From: Methanofollis sp. W23
GTDB lineage: Archaea; Halobacteriota; Methanomicrobia; Methanomicrobiales; Methanofollaceae
Reading direction: 5' to 3'
Assembly (NCBI RefSeq): GCF_017875325.1
Contig: NZ_JAGGMN010000001.1
Span: 1,694,140-1,758,139, forward strand
Length of the DNA stretch: 64,000 nt
Positions 33,575 through 42,957 of the stretch are shown here, in pieces. The position numbers and the translations under genes are program-made. Numbering within the stretch: position 1 is the stretch's first letter; the number at the start of each line of letters is the position of its first letter. Under the pieces are notes generated by a model that made no database searches, was not told the origin of the DNA, and was given only the letters and a program-made list of their open reading frames with translations.

Positions 33575-33797
33575 ATACCGGAACCCTGGACTCGTCCACC
33601 GCTTTTCTGAAATAGGGATTTTTGATGGGCGCCATCCCCACCAGGTCGACGGGACGGGCGAAGAGTGCTTCGAGGTCGCTCGTACCGGGGTCGAACCCCT
33701 CCCCGGTCGCCGACCCGAAGAGTTCGAGCGTTTTGACGCGGTGCGTCCTGCAGATCTCTGTGATCTCCGGTATTTTTTCTGCGACGGTCCGGTGCAT
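33561..33797 (-). CDS. MntA-like minimal nucleotidyltransferase with internal deletion
   Basis: 78 aa from ATG 33797, with GGAGGGAGAGAGG upstream. It begins as a MNT-domain antitoxin (VKTLELFGSATGEGFDPGTSDLE: the GS...SD motif) and ends as one (RPVDLVGMAPIKNPYFRKAV). The stretch between SDL and EALFARPVDLV, which normally holds the second catalytic Asp and about 20-25 residues, is missing in frame. AMP-transfer to HepT is therefore unlikely. Both halves of this toxin-antitoxin pair show the same kind of in-frame internal loss. Confidence 0.72.
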   Translation of the reverse strand: MHRTVAEKIPEITEICRTHRVKTLELFGSATGEGFDPGTSDLEALFARPVDLVGMAPIKNPYFRKAVDESRVPVYAAP

Positions 33798-34114
33798 CCT
33801 CTCTCCCTCCTGACTCTTGATGGAGTGACACGCGTGAGATGACATGGCTTTTTCTATCCCCCCCTCCCCGGGGAGCGCCGGACCGGAACAGTCCGGCAAA
33901 AAAGTCTCAGACCCCGGCCTTCAGGTCGTGGTCGTTGAAAAACTATTCCTGAGTATATCCCGGAACGCTCCCGGGGTGAACATCCCCTCGAACCGACGTG
34001 CTTTCTTCCAGAAATGCTCAACACCCTCCTCCATCAGAGAGGAGGAAGCCTGGAGAGTTCCGGGATGATCTCTTCGAGAAAAATTTCTGAAGAGAATGGT
34101 ATATTACCCGACAG
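33798..34114. other. Intergenic region, no gene seen
   Basis: GC-rich sequence between divergent genes, with a fragment near 33960-34080 (CGGAACGCTCCCGGGGTGAACATCC) that looks repeat-derived. No supported ORF. Confidence 0.4.
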
Positions 34115-34342
34115 ATGAATGTCAGATACATGTTGCGCCAAACCGTCACCTCGGACACCATCAAATCGGTCGGATACAGTGCTCTCTCCGGCACCCTGGA
34201 GATCGAGTTCACGAACAGTTCTCTCTACCAGTACTCCGACGTCCCGGAGTCGGTCTATCGGGCGTTGATGGCGGCCCCTTCCCACGGGACCTACTTCAAC
34301 GAGCACGTCAGAGAGTGGTATCACTTCAGGAAGATCAGGTAA
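34115..34342 (+). CDS. KTSC domain protein
   Basis: 75 aa. Almost the whole protein is one KTSC domain: SVGYSALSGTLEIEFTNSSLYQYSDVPESVYRALMAAPSHGTYFNEHVREWY. In other genomes this small domain is fused to lysyl-tRNA synthetase-like or phage proteins and is thought to bind nucleic acid, but its function is unproven. The start is ATG 34115 or the internal ATG 34130. Confidence 0.8.
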   Translation: MNVRYMLRQTVTSDTIKSVGYSALSGTLEIEFTNSSLYQYSDVPESVYRALMAAPSHGTYFNEHVREWYHFRKIR

Positions 34343-34462
34343 GATGAACCAGGAAAAAAGATCACAGGGCCTTTGAAACAGACCAGGTCTTCACCTCCTC
34401 GGGATCGAACGCAAGGCAGAGTGACCGGCACCCCGAGCGCCCCCTTCCCCTCCGTGCCCCGG

Positions 34463-34471
34463 TTTTATATC
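34463..34471 (+). promoter_or_regulatory. TATA box for the phosphoribosyltransferase gene
   Basis: TTTTATATC about 27 nt before ATG 34494, consistent with a leaderless mRNA. Confidence 0.55.
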
Positions 34472-34493
34472 CCCCCACCCCCTCCGGGGATCC

Positions 34494-35168
34494 ATGATCC
34501 CCGAATCGTTCCCCTGCGAACTCGTCGCCTGGGACCATGCCGTCCGCCTCTCCCGTGCCCTCGCGGCGGAGGTGAAGGCCGCGGACTACCGCCCCGACCT
34601 CGTGATCGCCATCGGCCGCGGCGGGTACGTCCCGGCCAGGATCGTCTGCGACCGTCTCCTCCTCGACACCCTGACCAGCATCAAGATCGAGCACTGGGGG
34701 ACTGCGGCGAGAAAGAAAGAGAAAGCGGTGGTCCGCTACCCGCTCGCGACCGATGTCGGAGACCTCTCGGTGCTCATCGTCGACGACGTCACCGACACCG
34801 GCGAGACCCTCGAACATGCGGTCGCGTACGTGGAGAAAGAAGGGGCGCGGGAGGTGAGGACCGGCGTGCTCCAGCACAAGCGCACCTCTTCGTATGACCC
34901 GGACTATTATGCCGAGTACCTTGCCGGGTGGCGCTGGGTGGTCTATCCCTGGGCACTCCATGAAGACCTGGTGGGCTTCACCGAGAAGGTGCTCGCAGAC
35001 GAGGGCCTGACCATGGCGGAGATCAGGGCGGCGCTCGCCCGCCGGTACGAGATCCATGCCAACGAGGACGAGGTCGCGGAGGCCCTGGCCGACCTCCTGG
35101 CGCTCGGAAAGGCCGTAGAGGAGGAGGGGGACCGCTACCGTCAAGGGCATGAGTGGGAAGGGGGGTGA
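34494..35168 (+). CDS. Phosphoribosyltransferase with C-terminal helical domain (COG2236-like)
   Basis: 224 aa. The PRPP-binding loop VLIVDDVTDTGETL (about 96-109) and the early VIAIGRGGYVPARIV strand define a type I phosphoribosyltransferase. Residues 160-222 are helical (MAEIRAALARRYEIHANEDEVAEALADLLALG), resembling a winged-helix tail. The family is labelled as hypoxanthine or xanthine-guanine phosphoribosyltransferase-like in archaea; the actual base is not determined by these motifs. Confidence 0.85.
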   Translation: MIPESFPCELVAWDHAVRLSRALAAEVKAADYRPDLVIAIGRGGYVPARIVCDRLLLDTLTSIKIEHWGTAARKKEKAVVRYPLATDVGDLSVLIVDDVTDTGETLEHAVAYVEKEGAREVRTGVLQHKRTSSYDPDYYAEYLAGWRWVVYPWALHEDLVGFTEKVLADEGLTMAEIRAALARRYEIHANEDEVAEALADLLALGKAVEEEGDRYRQGHEWEGG

Positions 35169-35500
35169 GATGAGCGCCACCCGTACCAGGTCAGATACGC
35201 CTGTTCTGACCTCCGTTCTGTGATCGGCCGCACCGGTCCGGGGCCGATCAGGCCGTCTTTTGAAGAGCCGAAGGAATGGAACCTGTTTGCCGGATCCTCT
35301 TAAATACAGGCAGTAGAGCCGCCCGTCAGGGGCACATATTACTGCAAGTAATGGTTCCCCCCGGCCCCCTCTGCCGCACCGAACAGCGACCAGGAGAATC
35401 GCGTGGAAATCGGTGCAATTCATGTGGGGCCATACATCCACCAGCAACCCTTATCACCCCACAGCACCCCTAGACGCCACGACCACAGGGGGATGTGTCC
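35169..35500. other. Intergenic region before dnaK
   Basis: No gene. Holds a stem-loop terminator candidate (35222-35256) near its start and the upstream region of dnaK. TATA-like sequences include TCTTAAATAC near 35290 and CCCTTATC near 35450. Confidence 0.45.
35222..35256 (+). terminator. Hairpin plus short T-run
   Basis: An 8-bp perfect stem GATCGGCC/GGCCGATC (35222-35229 and 35242-35249) with a 12-nt loop, then AGGCCGTCTTTT. It follows the phosphoribosyltransferase stop by about 55 nt. Confidence 0.45.
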
Positions 35501-37318
35501 ATGTCAGACCAGAAGATCATCGGGATCGATCTCGGGACCTCGAACAGTCAGGCGGCAGTGATGATCGGCGGGAAACCGACGATCGTCCCGTCCGCGGAGG
35601 GGGCGACCTGGGCCGGGAAGATGTTCCCGTCGTACGTCGCCTTTACGAAAGAAGGACAGATGCTTGTCGGCGAACCGGCCCGGCGACAGGCGGTGACCAA
35701 CCCGGAAGGGACGGTGATGGCGGCAAAGCGGAAGATGGGGACCGACCACCGCTACCACATCCATGGGACCGACTACACGCCCCAGCAGATCTCCGCCTTC
35801 CTTCTCAAAAAGATCAGGCGGGACGCCGAGGGCTTCCTGGGCGAACCGGTGACGAAGGCGGTGATCACCGTCCCCGCCTACTTCGACGACAACCAGCGCA
35901 CGGCGACAAAGGACGCCGGGACCATCGCGGGGCTTGAGGTGGTGCGCCTCATCAACGAACCGACCGCCGCCTCGATGGCCTACGGCCTGGACAGGGAGGG
36001 CGAGCAGAAGATCCTGGTCTTCGACTTCGGCGGCGGCACCCTGGACGTCACGCTGATGGAGTTCGGGGAAGGAACCTTCCGGGTGCTCTCGACCGCAGGG
36101 GACACCCATCTTGGCGGCACCGACATGGACCAGGCGGTCATCGACTGGATCGCCGACGAGTTCAAGAAGCAGGAGGGGGTCGACCTGCGCAAAGACCGGA
36201 TCGCCGTGCAGCGCCTGAGAGAGGCGGCCGAGCGGGCGAAGATCGAACTCTCGACCGTCCTGGAGACCGAGATCAACCTCCCCTACATCACCGGCGGGGC
36301 CGAGGGCCCAAAGCACCTGGTGATGAAACTGACCCGTGCAAAACTCGAGGGACTGGTCGGGCCCATCATCGAGCGGTGCGTCGCCCCCTTCGACCGGGCC
36401 CTCGCCGACGCAAACCTGACAAAGGACGAGATCGGGAAGGTGATCCTGGTCGGCGGCCCGACCAGGATGCCGGTCGTCAAACAGTTCGTCGAGGAGAAGA
36501 CCGGCCGACCCTCCGAGCACGGCGTCGACCCGATGGAGTGCGTGGCCGTCGGGGCGGCGGTCCAGGGGGCGATCCTGGCCGGCGAGATCACCGACATGGT
36601 CCTCCTGGACGTCACCCCGCTCACCCTCGGGATCGAGACCCTCGGGCATGTGAGGACCGCCCTGATCCCGCGCAACACCACGGTCCCGACCAGGACGAGT
36701 CAGGTCTTCACCACCGCCGCCGACCTCCAGACCGCGGTGACCGTCAACGTCCTCCAGGGCGAACGCCCGATGGCGCAGGACGACACGAGCCTCGGGCAGT
36801 TCAACCTCGTCGGCATCCCGCCGGCGCCCAGGGGCATCCCGCAGATCGAGGTCACCTTCGACATCGACGCCTCAGGGATCCTCACGGTCTCAGCGCAGGA
36901 CCGCGCCACCGGCAAAGAGCAGCAGATGACCGTCACCGCCTCGACCAAACTCCCTGAGGCCGAGGTCGAGCGGATGGTGAAGGAGGCCGAGGAGTACGAG
37001 GCCGAGGACCAGCGACGGCAGGAGGAGATCGAGGTGAGAAACGAGGCCGACGCCCTCGTCTACACTGCAGAAAAAACCCTCGCCGATCTTGGGGAGCGGA
37101 TGGGTTCAGGGCCGAGGGAGAAGGTCGAGGCGGCCCTCGCCGACCTGAAGGCCGCCCTTGCCGGGGGTGAGACCGAAGACGTCAGGGCCGGCCTGGAAAG
37201 GCTTCGGACCGTCCTCCAGGAGGCCGGGAGCGTCCTCTACCAGGAAGCGGCCGCGGCACCCGGCCAGGGAGGAGGAACGGTCTACGACGCCGAGTACAGG
37301 ATGAAAGACGCAAAGTAG
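35501..37318 (+). CDS. dnaK: Chaperone DnaK (Hsp70)
   Basis: 605 aa from ATG 35501, with AGGGGGA upstream. ATPase domain: [14 protein letters not shown] (7-20), [36 protein letters not shown] and the [11 protein letters not shown] block. Substrate-binding domain: [15 protein letters not shown] and a lid ending in a Gly/Ala-rich tail rather than a bacterial EEVD-type end. GTSNS replaces the usual GTTNS. No grpE or dnaJ lies nearby, so dnaK is separated from its partners here. Archaeal dnaK genes are generally regarded as acquired from bacteria. Confidence 0.95.
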   Translation: MSDQKIIGIDLGTSNSQAAVMIGGKPTIVPSAEGATWAGKMFPSYVAFTKEGQMLVGEPARRQAVTNPEGTVMAAKRKMGTDHRYHIHGTDYTPQQISAFLLKKIRRDAEGFLGEPVTKAVITVPAYFDDNQRTATKDAGTIAGLEVVRLINEPTAASMAYGLDREGEQKILVFDFGGGTLDVTLMEFGEGTFRVLSTAGDTHLGGTDMDQAVIDWIADEFKKQEGVDLRKDRIAVQRLREAAERAKIELSTVLETEINLPYITGGAEGPKHLVMKLTRAKLEGLVGPIIERCVAPFDRALADANLTKDEIGKVILVGGPTRMPVVKQFVEEKTGRPSEHGVDPMECVAVGAAVQGAILAGEITDMVLLDVTPLTLGIETLGHVRTALIPRNTTVPTRTSQVFTTAADLQTAVTVNVLQGERPMAQDDTSLGQFNLVGIPPAPRGIPQIEVTFDIDASGILTVSAQDRATGKEQQMTVTASTKLPEAEVERMVKEAEEYEAEDQRRQEEIEVRNEADALVYTAEKTLADLGERMGSGPREKVEAALADLKAALAGGETEDVRAGLERLRTVLQEAGSVLYQEAAAAPGQGGGTVYDAEYRMKDAK

Positions 37319-37383
37319 GGGATACGACCCCCTCGCCCCTCCGATAGATTTACAGTCGCCAGCACCTATTTTTCATTACTCTG

Positions 37384-38619
37384 GTGACCGCAGTGGTGCA
37401 ACCGACAAAACTCAGACGGGCAGGGCCCTCCCTCATCACCTATCTCTCGATCATCGGATTCTTCGCGATCTTCTCCACGACCATCTCGAAAAATCCCGTG
37501 CTCCCCCTCTTCTCCAGTGCTCTTGGTGCGGACGAGACGATGATCGGGCTCATCGCCTTCGTCTCCCCCGCGGCCGGGATCCTCTTCTCCTTCCCGGTCG
37601 GGGTGATGGCCGACCGCATCGGGCCGCGGCGGCTTCTGCTCGCCTCGGGAGCCGTCTTCCTCTCCGCCCCGCTCCTGTACCTCCTCGTCGTCGACCCCCT
37701 CTGGCTCATCCCGATCAGGTTCTTCCATGGCCTCGCGACCGCCATCCTCGGCCCGGTCGCCGCGATGATGATCTACGCCGCCTACCCTGATGCGAAGGGG
37801 GAGAAGAGCGGGATCTACTCCTCGGCCACCCTGGTCGGACGGACGATCGCCCCGCTCGTGGGCGGCATCCTCATCTCGGTCTTTGCGGCCTCGGCCGGGC
37901 TCCTGAACTATCAGGTCGTCTATGTCGCCGCCTTCCTTGCCTCGCTCCCGGTCGTCCTCCTCATCCTCGGGATCAAGGAAGAAGGGGCGTCCGACGGTGA
38001 CAAAACCCGCGTCACCCTGAGAGAGTTCTGGGAACGCCTCGCAGGCTTCGGGAAAAACCGTCTCCTCCTCTCCACCGCCCTGGTGGAGATGGCGACCTAC
38101 TTCGCCTTCGGGATCTTCGAGACCTGGCTTCCCCTCTACCTCACCGGCGCCGGGGTGCAGGAATACCTCATCGGCCTCCTCTTCGCCCTCCAGGTGCTGG
38201 CCATCGCCCTCTCCAAACCCTTCTTCGGGGCGCTCTCCGACCGCACCGGCCGGCGGGCGCAGATCGTGCTCGGCCTCCTCGCGATCGCCGGGTGCATCGC
38301 CGCCGTCCCCCTCACCGCCGCCGTGCCGGTGGTGATGGCGATCGGGATCCTCTTCGGCCTCGCCCTCTCCCTGGTCACCGTCTCGACCGGCGCCTATGTC
38401 GCCGACGTCGCCCGCACCCACGAACTCGGCGCCTCGGTCGGGGCGCTCAGTTCGATCATGGACATCGGCCATGCCTCAGGCCCGCTCATCGCCGGGATCG
38501 TCATCGGGAGCGTCGGGTATGCGGCCGGGTTCGCCGTCCCGGCGGCCCTCGCCCTGGCCGTCGTCGCCCTCTTCGTCCTGGTCGGGAGGCAACAGCGGAG
38601 GAAAGCGAATACCGTATAA
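37384..38619 (+). CDS. MFS transporter
   Basis: 411 aa with GTG start at 37384. About twelve membrane helices. The signature loop between helices 2 and 3 reads GVMADRIGPRRLLL, and the equivalent loop in the second half GALSDRTGRRAQIVLG. No substrate-specific features can be read; drug or multipurpose efflux is typical of such 400-residue members. A stop-proximal repeat begins five bases after its stop. Confidence 0.88.
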   Translation: MTAVVQPTKLRRAGPSLITYLSIIGFFAIFSTTISKNPVLPLFSSALGADETMIGLIAFVSPAAGILFSFPVGVMADRIGPRRLLLASGAVFLSAPLLYLLVVDPLWLIPIRFFHGLATAILGPVAAMMIYAAYPDAKGEKSGIYSSATLVGRTIAPLVGGILISVFAASAGLLNYQVVYVAAFLASLPVVLLILGIKEEGASDGDKTRVTLREFWERLAGFGKNRLLLSTALVEMATYFAFGIFETWLPLYLTGAGVQEYLIGLLFALQVLAIALSKPFFGALSDRTGRRAQIVLGLLAIAGCIAAVPLTAAVPVVMAIGILFGLALSLVTVSTGAYVADVARTHELGASVGALSSIMDIGHASGPLIAGIVIGSVGYAAGFAVPAALALAVVALFVLVGRQQRRKANTV

Positions 38620-38623
38620 TTCA

Positions 38624-38664
38624 GTTCTGTAGAATCGAGCATGAACCTCGGGCTCACGCATACG
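38624..38664 (+). repeat. Stop-proximal hairpin repeat
   Basis: GTTCTGTAGAATCGAGCATG followed by AACCTCGGGCTCACGCATACG. Begins five bases after the MFS stop codon. Confidence 0.65.
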
Positions 38665-38677
38665 TGACGAAAATTTC

Positions 38678-38911
38678 GGCTCTGTAGAAATCCTCTTGAT
38701 GAATCTCTTCGACGGGGGCGTTGCCCCCTGACCCCCCCCGCCACACGATTATTGGTCGAGGACAGCAATCCCGTCTTTCAGGATCGTCTATTCAGCCTTC
38801 CCACCCCAATCTTCATCACGGGGATCTGGGGGCAGCGCCCTAGGCGAGAAGATGAGGGAAGGGAGGTGAGTCACGCTCACACCAAGAATGAGGGAGGGTT
38901 TCTACAAAGCT
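38678..38911 (+). mobile_element. MITE-like element, full copy with target duplication
   Basis: Left end GGCTCTGTAGAAA, right end TTTCTACAAAGC. The 8-bp AAAATTTC lies directly on both sides (38670-38677 and 38912-38919). Interior blocks TCTTCGACGGGGGC, TTATTGGTCGAGGAC, TATTCAGCCTTCCC and GGGGGCAGCGCC follow the order of the other copies. No ORF. Confidence 0.78.
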
Positions 38912-39084
38912 AAAATTTCATGTCACAGGGTTCCGGGGCGTGAGAGGATCTGTGGTCATTCTCTTTGTGACCAGGGACCGGCCAGGAATCCTGCATCGTG
39001 CCGCCCACTGCCTATCCTCTCTCCGAGGGGTCCGGGGGCAACGCCCTCCGGGGCGAGACGGGGGTAAAGAGTCTATACGCTGGG

Positions 39085-39246
39085 GGCAGCACGTCGGATC
39101 ATCATGCCTTCCCATAGCCTCCCGCCGGGGGTTTCACCCCCGGACCCCCGGGAGGAAGATAGGAGCGGGAGGCACACCCTGGAATCTGAAGAGAGATTTG
39201 ACGCCCACCAACGGAGAGAGCATCATCAGGAGAATTTCTACAGAAC
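39085..39246 (-). mobile_element. Partial MITE-like element
   Basis: The right part, read on the minus strand from 39246, gives TTCTGTAGAAATTCTCCTGATGATGCTCTC, the start of the element, followed by the GC-rich palindrome at 39120-39150. The other end is not recognisable. The block at 39085-39118 also occurs at 44584 in the opposite orientation. Confidence 0.5.
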
Positions 39247-39385
39247 TGATTTTTCATGATACCTCCCCCTCAAGAGTTCTGCCTGGAGACATGCCGCCCC
39301 CCTCTTCCCACCCAGAAGAGGGGTCCAACAGAGCCCATAAATGGTATCAACCAGGAGCACGGAGTACTCCTTACTGAACGTGACC

Positions 39386-39856
39386 ATGATCGTGATCGGT
39401 ATTGATCCAGGGGTGGCGAGGACCGGGTATGGAATCCTCCAAAAAGAGGGCCGGTTCCCTGTACCACTGGACTACGGTTGTATCGAGACCAGTCCCGACT
39501 GCAGTCAGTCCGAGCGTCTGCTGGAGATCTACGAGCGGGTATCCGCCCTCTTCGAGGAGTACGACCCCACGTGGGTCGTCCTGGAAAAGCTCTTCTTCTC
39601 GAAAAACGTCACCACGGCCATGCGCGTGAGCGAGGCACGGGGCATCCTCCTCCTCGCCGCCGAACAGCACACGATCCCGATCGCCGAGTATACCCCCAAC
39701 CAGATCAAACAGGCGGTCACCGGGTCGGGACGTGCCGAGAAACACCAGGTACAGGAGATGATGCGGCGGCTTCTCAGGCTGCAGGAAGTGCCGCGGCCAG
39801 ACGACACCGCCGACGGTCTTGCCATCGCCCTCTGCCACATCAATATGGTCGGATAA
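39386..39856 (+). CDS. ruvC: Holliday junction endonuclease RuvC
   Basis: 156 aa from ATG 39386. The four acidic catalytic residues are visible: D7 (IGIDPG), E67 (VLEKLFFSKN), D140 and D143 (PDDTADGLAIA). The length is that of bacterial RuvC. It cleaves Holliday junctions delivered by RuvAB. The gene is separated from ruvA by one base, so it forms the first gene of a ruvCAB operon. Archaea normally resolve junctions with Hjc, so this looks like a bacterial import. Confidence 0.95.
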   Translation: MIVIGIDPGVARTGYGILQKEGRFPVPLDYGCIETSPDCSQSERLLEIYERVSALFEEYDPTWVVLEKLFFSKNVTTAMRVSEARGILLLAAEQHTIPIAEYTPNQIKQAVTGSGRAEKHQVQEMMRRLLRLQEVPRPDDTADGLAIALCHINMVG

Positions 39857-39857
39857 G

Positions 39858-40454
39858 ATGATCGCACACCTCTCTGGAGAACTGGCATCCACCGGCGACC
39901 GATGGGTGGTGATCGATGTCGGCGGCGTGGGCTACCGGGTGCAGGTGACCGGCCCCGCTCTGGCACGTCTCAAGGGGGCAGAGGGCCGCGTCATGCTCCA
40001 CACGCACATGGCGGTCCGTGACGACGACATCCAGCTCTTCGGGTTCCTGCATCCGGGCGAACTCGAACTCTTCACAGTCCTGATCGGGGTCCGCGGGATC
40101 GGCCCGCAGATCGCCATGAACATCCTCTCCCAGGTCTCGTTCGAGGAGTTCGCCCTTGCCATCGTCAATGACGACGAGAAGGTGCTCACCCGGATCCCCG
40201 GGATCGGGCCCAAGAGTGCGAAACGGCTCATCCTTGAGTTGAAGGAGAAGATGAAGAAACGCGTGGAGACTCTTTCTCTCGAAAAACATTCATCTGAAGC
40301 CCGAGACGCAGTAAGCGCCCTTGTCTCGCTCGGGTTCTCACCGCACGAAGCCGAAGAGGCAGTCGACACCGCCCTGGAGGCCGTGCCCGACCAGACGGTG
40401 CAGGCCCTGATCCGTGCGGCCTTGACACACCTGCGGGAGAGGGGGTCGGCATGA
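39858..40454 (+). CDS. ruvA: Holliday junction branch-migration protein RuvA
   Basis: 198 aa from ATG 39858. Domain I ([15 protein letters not shown]), paired helix-hairpin-helix motifs in domain II ([15 protein letters not shown] and [20 protein letters not shown]) and the small C-terminal RuvB-binding domain III ([22 protein letters not shown]) are all present. It holds the junction as a tetramer. It overlaps ruvB by four bases. Confidence 0.95.
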   Translation: MIAHLSGELASTGDRWVVIDVGGVGYRVQVTGPALARLKGAEGRVMLHTHMAVRDDDIQLFGFLHPGELELFTVLIGVRGIGPQIAMNILSQVSFEEFALAIVNDDEKVLTRIPGIGPKSAKRLILELKEKMKKRVETLSLEKHSSEARDAVSALVSLGFSPHEAEEAVDTALEAVPDQTVQALIRAALTHLRERGSA

Positions 40455-41437
40455 ACGAACGCCTCCCTTCACCTGGCACGCTTCCCGGCGAGACCGACGA
40501 GGCCGGGATCAGACCAGGGTCCCTGGACGAGTTCGTGGGCCAGGCGCAGATCAAAGAGACCCTTGCCATCGCCATCGAGGCGGCAAAAAAACGGGGAGAA
40601 TCTCTTGACCACATCCTCTTCTCAGGACCGCCCGGGCTTGGCAAGACGACCCTTGCCGGGATCGTGGCGCGGGAGATGGGCGTCGGGATCAGGAGCACCT
40701 CGGGGCCGGTGCTGGACCGTCCCGGCGACCTTGCCGCCCAGCTGACGGCGCTCTCCCGCGGCGACGTGCTTTTCATCGACGAGATCCATCGCCTCAACCC
40801 GGTGGTCGAGGAGATCCTGTACCCCGCGATGGAGGACAATTGCATCGACGTGATGATCGGCGAGGGGCCAGGAGCGCGTTCGGTGCCCCTCCCCCTTGAG
40901 GAGTTCACGCTCATCGGGGCGACGACGAAGGTGGGGTTGCTGGGCTCTCCGCTCAGGGACCGGTTCGGCCTGGTCTTCCGCCTCAACCTCTACGAGGTGG
41001 CCGACCTGGAGGGCATCGTGCAGCGGAGCGCCGCCATCATGCAGACCCCGGTCACCAGGGACGGGGCGCGTGAGATCGCAACGCGGAGTCGGGGGACACC
41101 AAGGATCGCAAACCGTCTGCTCAGGAGGGTGCGGGACTTTGCCATGGTCAGGGGCGACGGGACCATCGACGGCAAGACCGCAGACCTTGCACTGACGATG
41201 CTCGGCATCGACCGCCTTGGCCTCGACGACCTGGACCGGCGGATCCTCTCGGTGATCACAGATGATTTCGGCGGCGGACCGGTGGGGGCCAGGACGATCG
41301 CCATCTCGATCGGCGAAGAAGTGCGGACAGTCGAGGAGGTCTACGAACCCTACCTGATCCAGATCGGGTTTCTCAAGCGGACCCCGCAGGGCCGGGAGAC
41401 GACCGAGGCCGCACGGCGGCATATCAGGTCGGCCTGA
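40451..41437 (+). CDS. ruvB: Holliday junction ATPase RuvB
   Basis: 328 aa. It starts like bacterial RuvB ([18 protein letters not shown]), with Walker [12 protein letters not shown] (about 58-68), Walker [12 protein letters not shown], sensor region [18 protein letters not shown] and the C-terminal winged helix ending [13 protein letters not shown]. It drives branch migration with RuvA. The intact motifs and operon suggest a functional machine, not a relic. Confidence 0.96.
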   Translation: MNERLPSPGTLPGETDEAGIRPGSLDEFVGQAQIKETLAIAIEAAKKRGESLDHILFSGPPGLGKTTLAGIVAREMGVGIRSTSGPVLDRPGDLAAQLTALSRGDVLFIDEIHRLNPVVEEILYPAMEDNCIDVMIGEGPGARSVPLPLEEFTLIGATTKVGLLGSPLRDRFGLVFRLNLYEVADLEGIVQRSAAIMQTPVTRDGAREIATRSRGTPRIANRLLRRVRDFAMVRGDGTIDGKTADLALTMLGIDRLGLDDLDRRILSVITDDFGGGPVGARTIAISIGEEVRTVEEVYEPYLIQIGFLKRTPQGRETTEAARRHIRSA

Positions 41438-41844
41438 ATACCCCGGGCTGAAAGAGCCATCAATCAAAAAGAATTTTACAGAACTGAAATTTTCGGCCTT
41501 GTAGAGAGCCTCTGGACGGTTCTCTCTGGTGGGGGACTGGCCGCCGCCCTGGCTCCCGCCACACGATTGAGGTGAGGACGATAGAAGGCGTGATTATCAG
41601 GCGTGCCGCCCCTCAATCGCAGGATTTCCTCCGTGGTCTCGCACCGGGGGGCGAGTGTCCCCTTTCAAACCCCCGCTGACGAAGATGAGCGGAGTCGGCG
41701 ATGATGAAATGTTCACACCGCTTGTCATGGAGCGAGAAGAAGGACCAGAGATCCTTCCATACCCCTGCGAATCTGTGATGAAAAATCTTCATCTCACATG
41801 CGTGAGCCCAAGACTCATCCCAGACTCCGCAGAACCAAAAAAAA
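41438..41844. other. Intergenic region with degenerate repeats
   Basis: No gene. Degenerate element-like sequence (TTCGGCCTTGTAGAG at 41493, then CTGGCCGCCGCCC) is followed by a 73-bp block (41583-41655) also found at 44584-44656. A reverse copy of the hairpin repeat lies at 41797-41838. Confidence 0.5.
41583..41655 (+). repeat. 73-bp intergenic repeat block
   Basis: GAAGGCGTGATTATC, then GCGTGCCGCCC, TCGCAGGATTTCC and GTCTCGCACCGGG. The same order and spacing occur at 44584-44656, and the first part in reverse at 39085-39118. Confidence 0.55.
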
Positions 41845-42123
41845 TTATTTCTTGCCATCGATCCGGATCACGTGCCAGCCAAACTGGGTCTGCACCGGAC
41901 CGACGACCTCGCCTGCCTTCCCGGCAAAGGCGGCCTTCTCGAAAGGCGCGACCATCTGCCCCTTCCCGAACCATCCGAGTTTGCCCCCGTCCCGCCCTGA
42001 CGGGCAGATGGAATGCTTGCGTGCCAGGGCCTCGAAGTCCTCGCCCGACTTGATCCGCTCAATCAGTTCCTGTGCCTCGGGCATGCTCCCGACCAGGATA
42101 TGGGATGCGTTGCACTGTACCAT
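41845..42123 (-). CDS. Parvulin-type peptidyl-prolyl isomerase
   Basis: 92 aa from ATG 42123. A single-domain parvulin: ASHILVGSMPEAQELIERI, DFEALARKHSICPSGRDGGKLGWFGKGQMVAPFEKAAF and a final FGWHVIRIDGKK. It catalyses cis-trans isomerisation of Xaa-Pro bonds, presumably in the cytoplasm since there is no signal sequence. A TATA-like CATATCC about 27 nt upstream on the minus strand suggests leaderless expression. Confidence 0.93.
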   Translation of the reverse strand: MVQCNASHILVGSMPEAQELIERIKSGEDFEALARKHSICPSGRDGGKLGWFGKGQMVAPFEKAAFAGKAGEVVGPVQTQFGWHVIRIDGKK

Positions 42124-42177
42124 ACAGAGAGGTGAGACGCCAGGGGATATGAATGCGTACGTCAACGAAGGGCAGGT

Positions 42178-42660
42178 TCAGGACACATCCGCCCCTCCCC
42201 TGACAAGCGCATGGGTGTCCCGGCCGGTGTCACCGCTCCCGACTCCTGGATAGCGACCGGCACGATGCTTCTCTACAGCCTCTCTGACGGCCTCTGCAAG
42301 TTCATTGAAAAAGACCGGACCTTTCCCGCCTTTCTGGACCACGCACCACGCCCCGGCACCGAGGGCGGCGGCATGGACCTTTTTGCGCCGGTCACCGGTC
42401 ATCAGGATACACGGGATGTCATACCCGTCCTCTCGCATCGTCCTGATGAACTGGACCCCGTTCATGCCTGGCATATCATAGTCCGAGATACAGACGTCGA
42501 AATATTCGGTCTCAAGGGCGTATAACGCCTCTTTCGCGGAGGTCTCCCGGGAAACGACGAAAATGCCGGTATTTTCAAGGAATATCCTGATCACCCCAAG
42601 CAACCAGGGATCGTCGTCCACCACAAGTACGCGGACCTCAGCAGGGGGGTATGGGGGCAT
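42178..42660 (-). CDS. Stand-alone response regulator receiver protein
   Basis: 160 aa. One receiver domain: acidic pocket D15-D17 (VVDDD), phospho-acceptor D60 (SDYDMPGMNG), T88 (LMTGD) and K110 (VVQKGG). The remaining ~35 residues have no output domain, so it probably acts by protein-protein contact. No histidine kinase gene is adjacent. A TATATA-rich patch at 42671-42683 lies just upstream of its start. Confidence 0.9.
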   Translation of the reverse strand: MPPYPPAEVRVLVVDDDPWLLGVIRIFLENTGIFVVSRETSAKEALYALETEYFDVCISDYDMPGMNGVQFIRTMREDGYDIPCILMTGDRRKKVHAAALGAGAWCVVQKGGKGPVFFNELAEAVREAVEKHRAGRYPGVGSGDTGRDTHALVRGGADVS

Positions 42661-42670
42661 GATGTGGTAA

Positions 42671-42683
42671 TAATATATACAAT
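42671..42683 (-). promoter_or_regulatory. TATA-rich promoter of the receiver gene
   Basis: Minus-strand TGTATATATTATT about 20 nt before the start codon. The 42661-42957 gap holds no gene. Confidence 0.45.
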
Positions 42684-42957
42684 TATTAAAATATTTCGCA
42701 TTTAACTGCCTGCTTGAAAGAACATATCTCGTCGCCCAGGCGTTCCAGAGAAATTTCTCATCTTCCCTGGTGGGAGAGCCCTGTGAAAGAGAAATTCGAT
42801 AAAATATACACTATATTCATATCTCATCTCTTCTCAAGAGGCCAATTCTATTTCCCTCGCGGTCAATCCCCCCAGACCACCTGAGACCCCTGGTATTGGT
42901 GTGAAAATCTTCGAAGTCAAGGAATTGTTTATTCCTGATGAAGATCAGAAAGTAGGT

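Larger units (their letters stand above)
38620..39385. other. Long intergenic region built of repeats
   Basis: No gene supported. In order: a stop-proximal hairpin repeat (38624-38664), a full MITE-like element with 8-bp flanking duplication (38678-38911), and a partial second element (about 39085-39246) ending TTTCTACAGAAC, before ruvC. Confidence 0.6.

Noticed and set aside
35504-36649. 381-residue minus-strand frame opposite dnaK
   Set aside because: Antisense overlap frames opposite Hsp70 genes are well-known artefacts; no independent support here.
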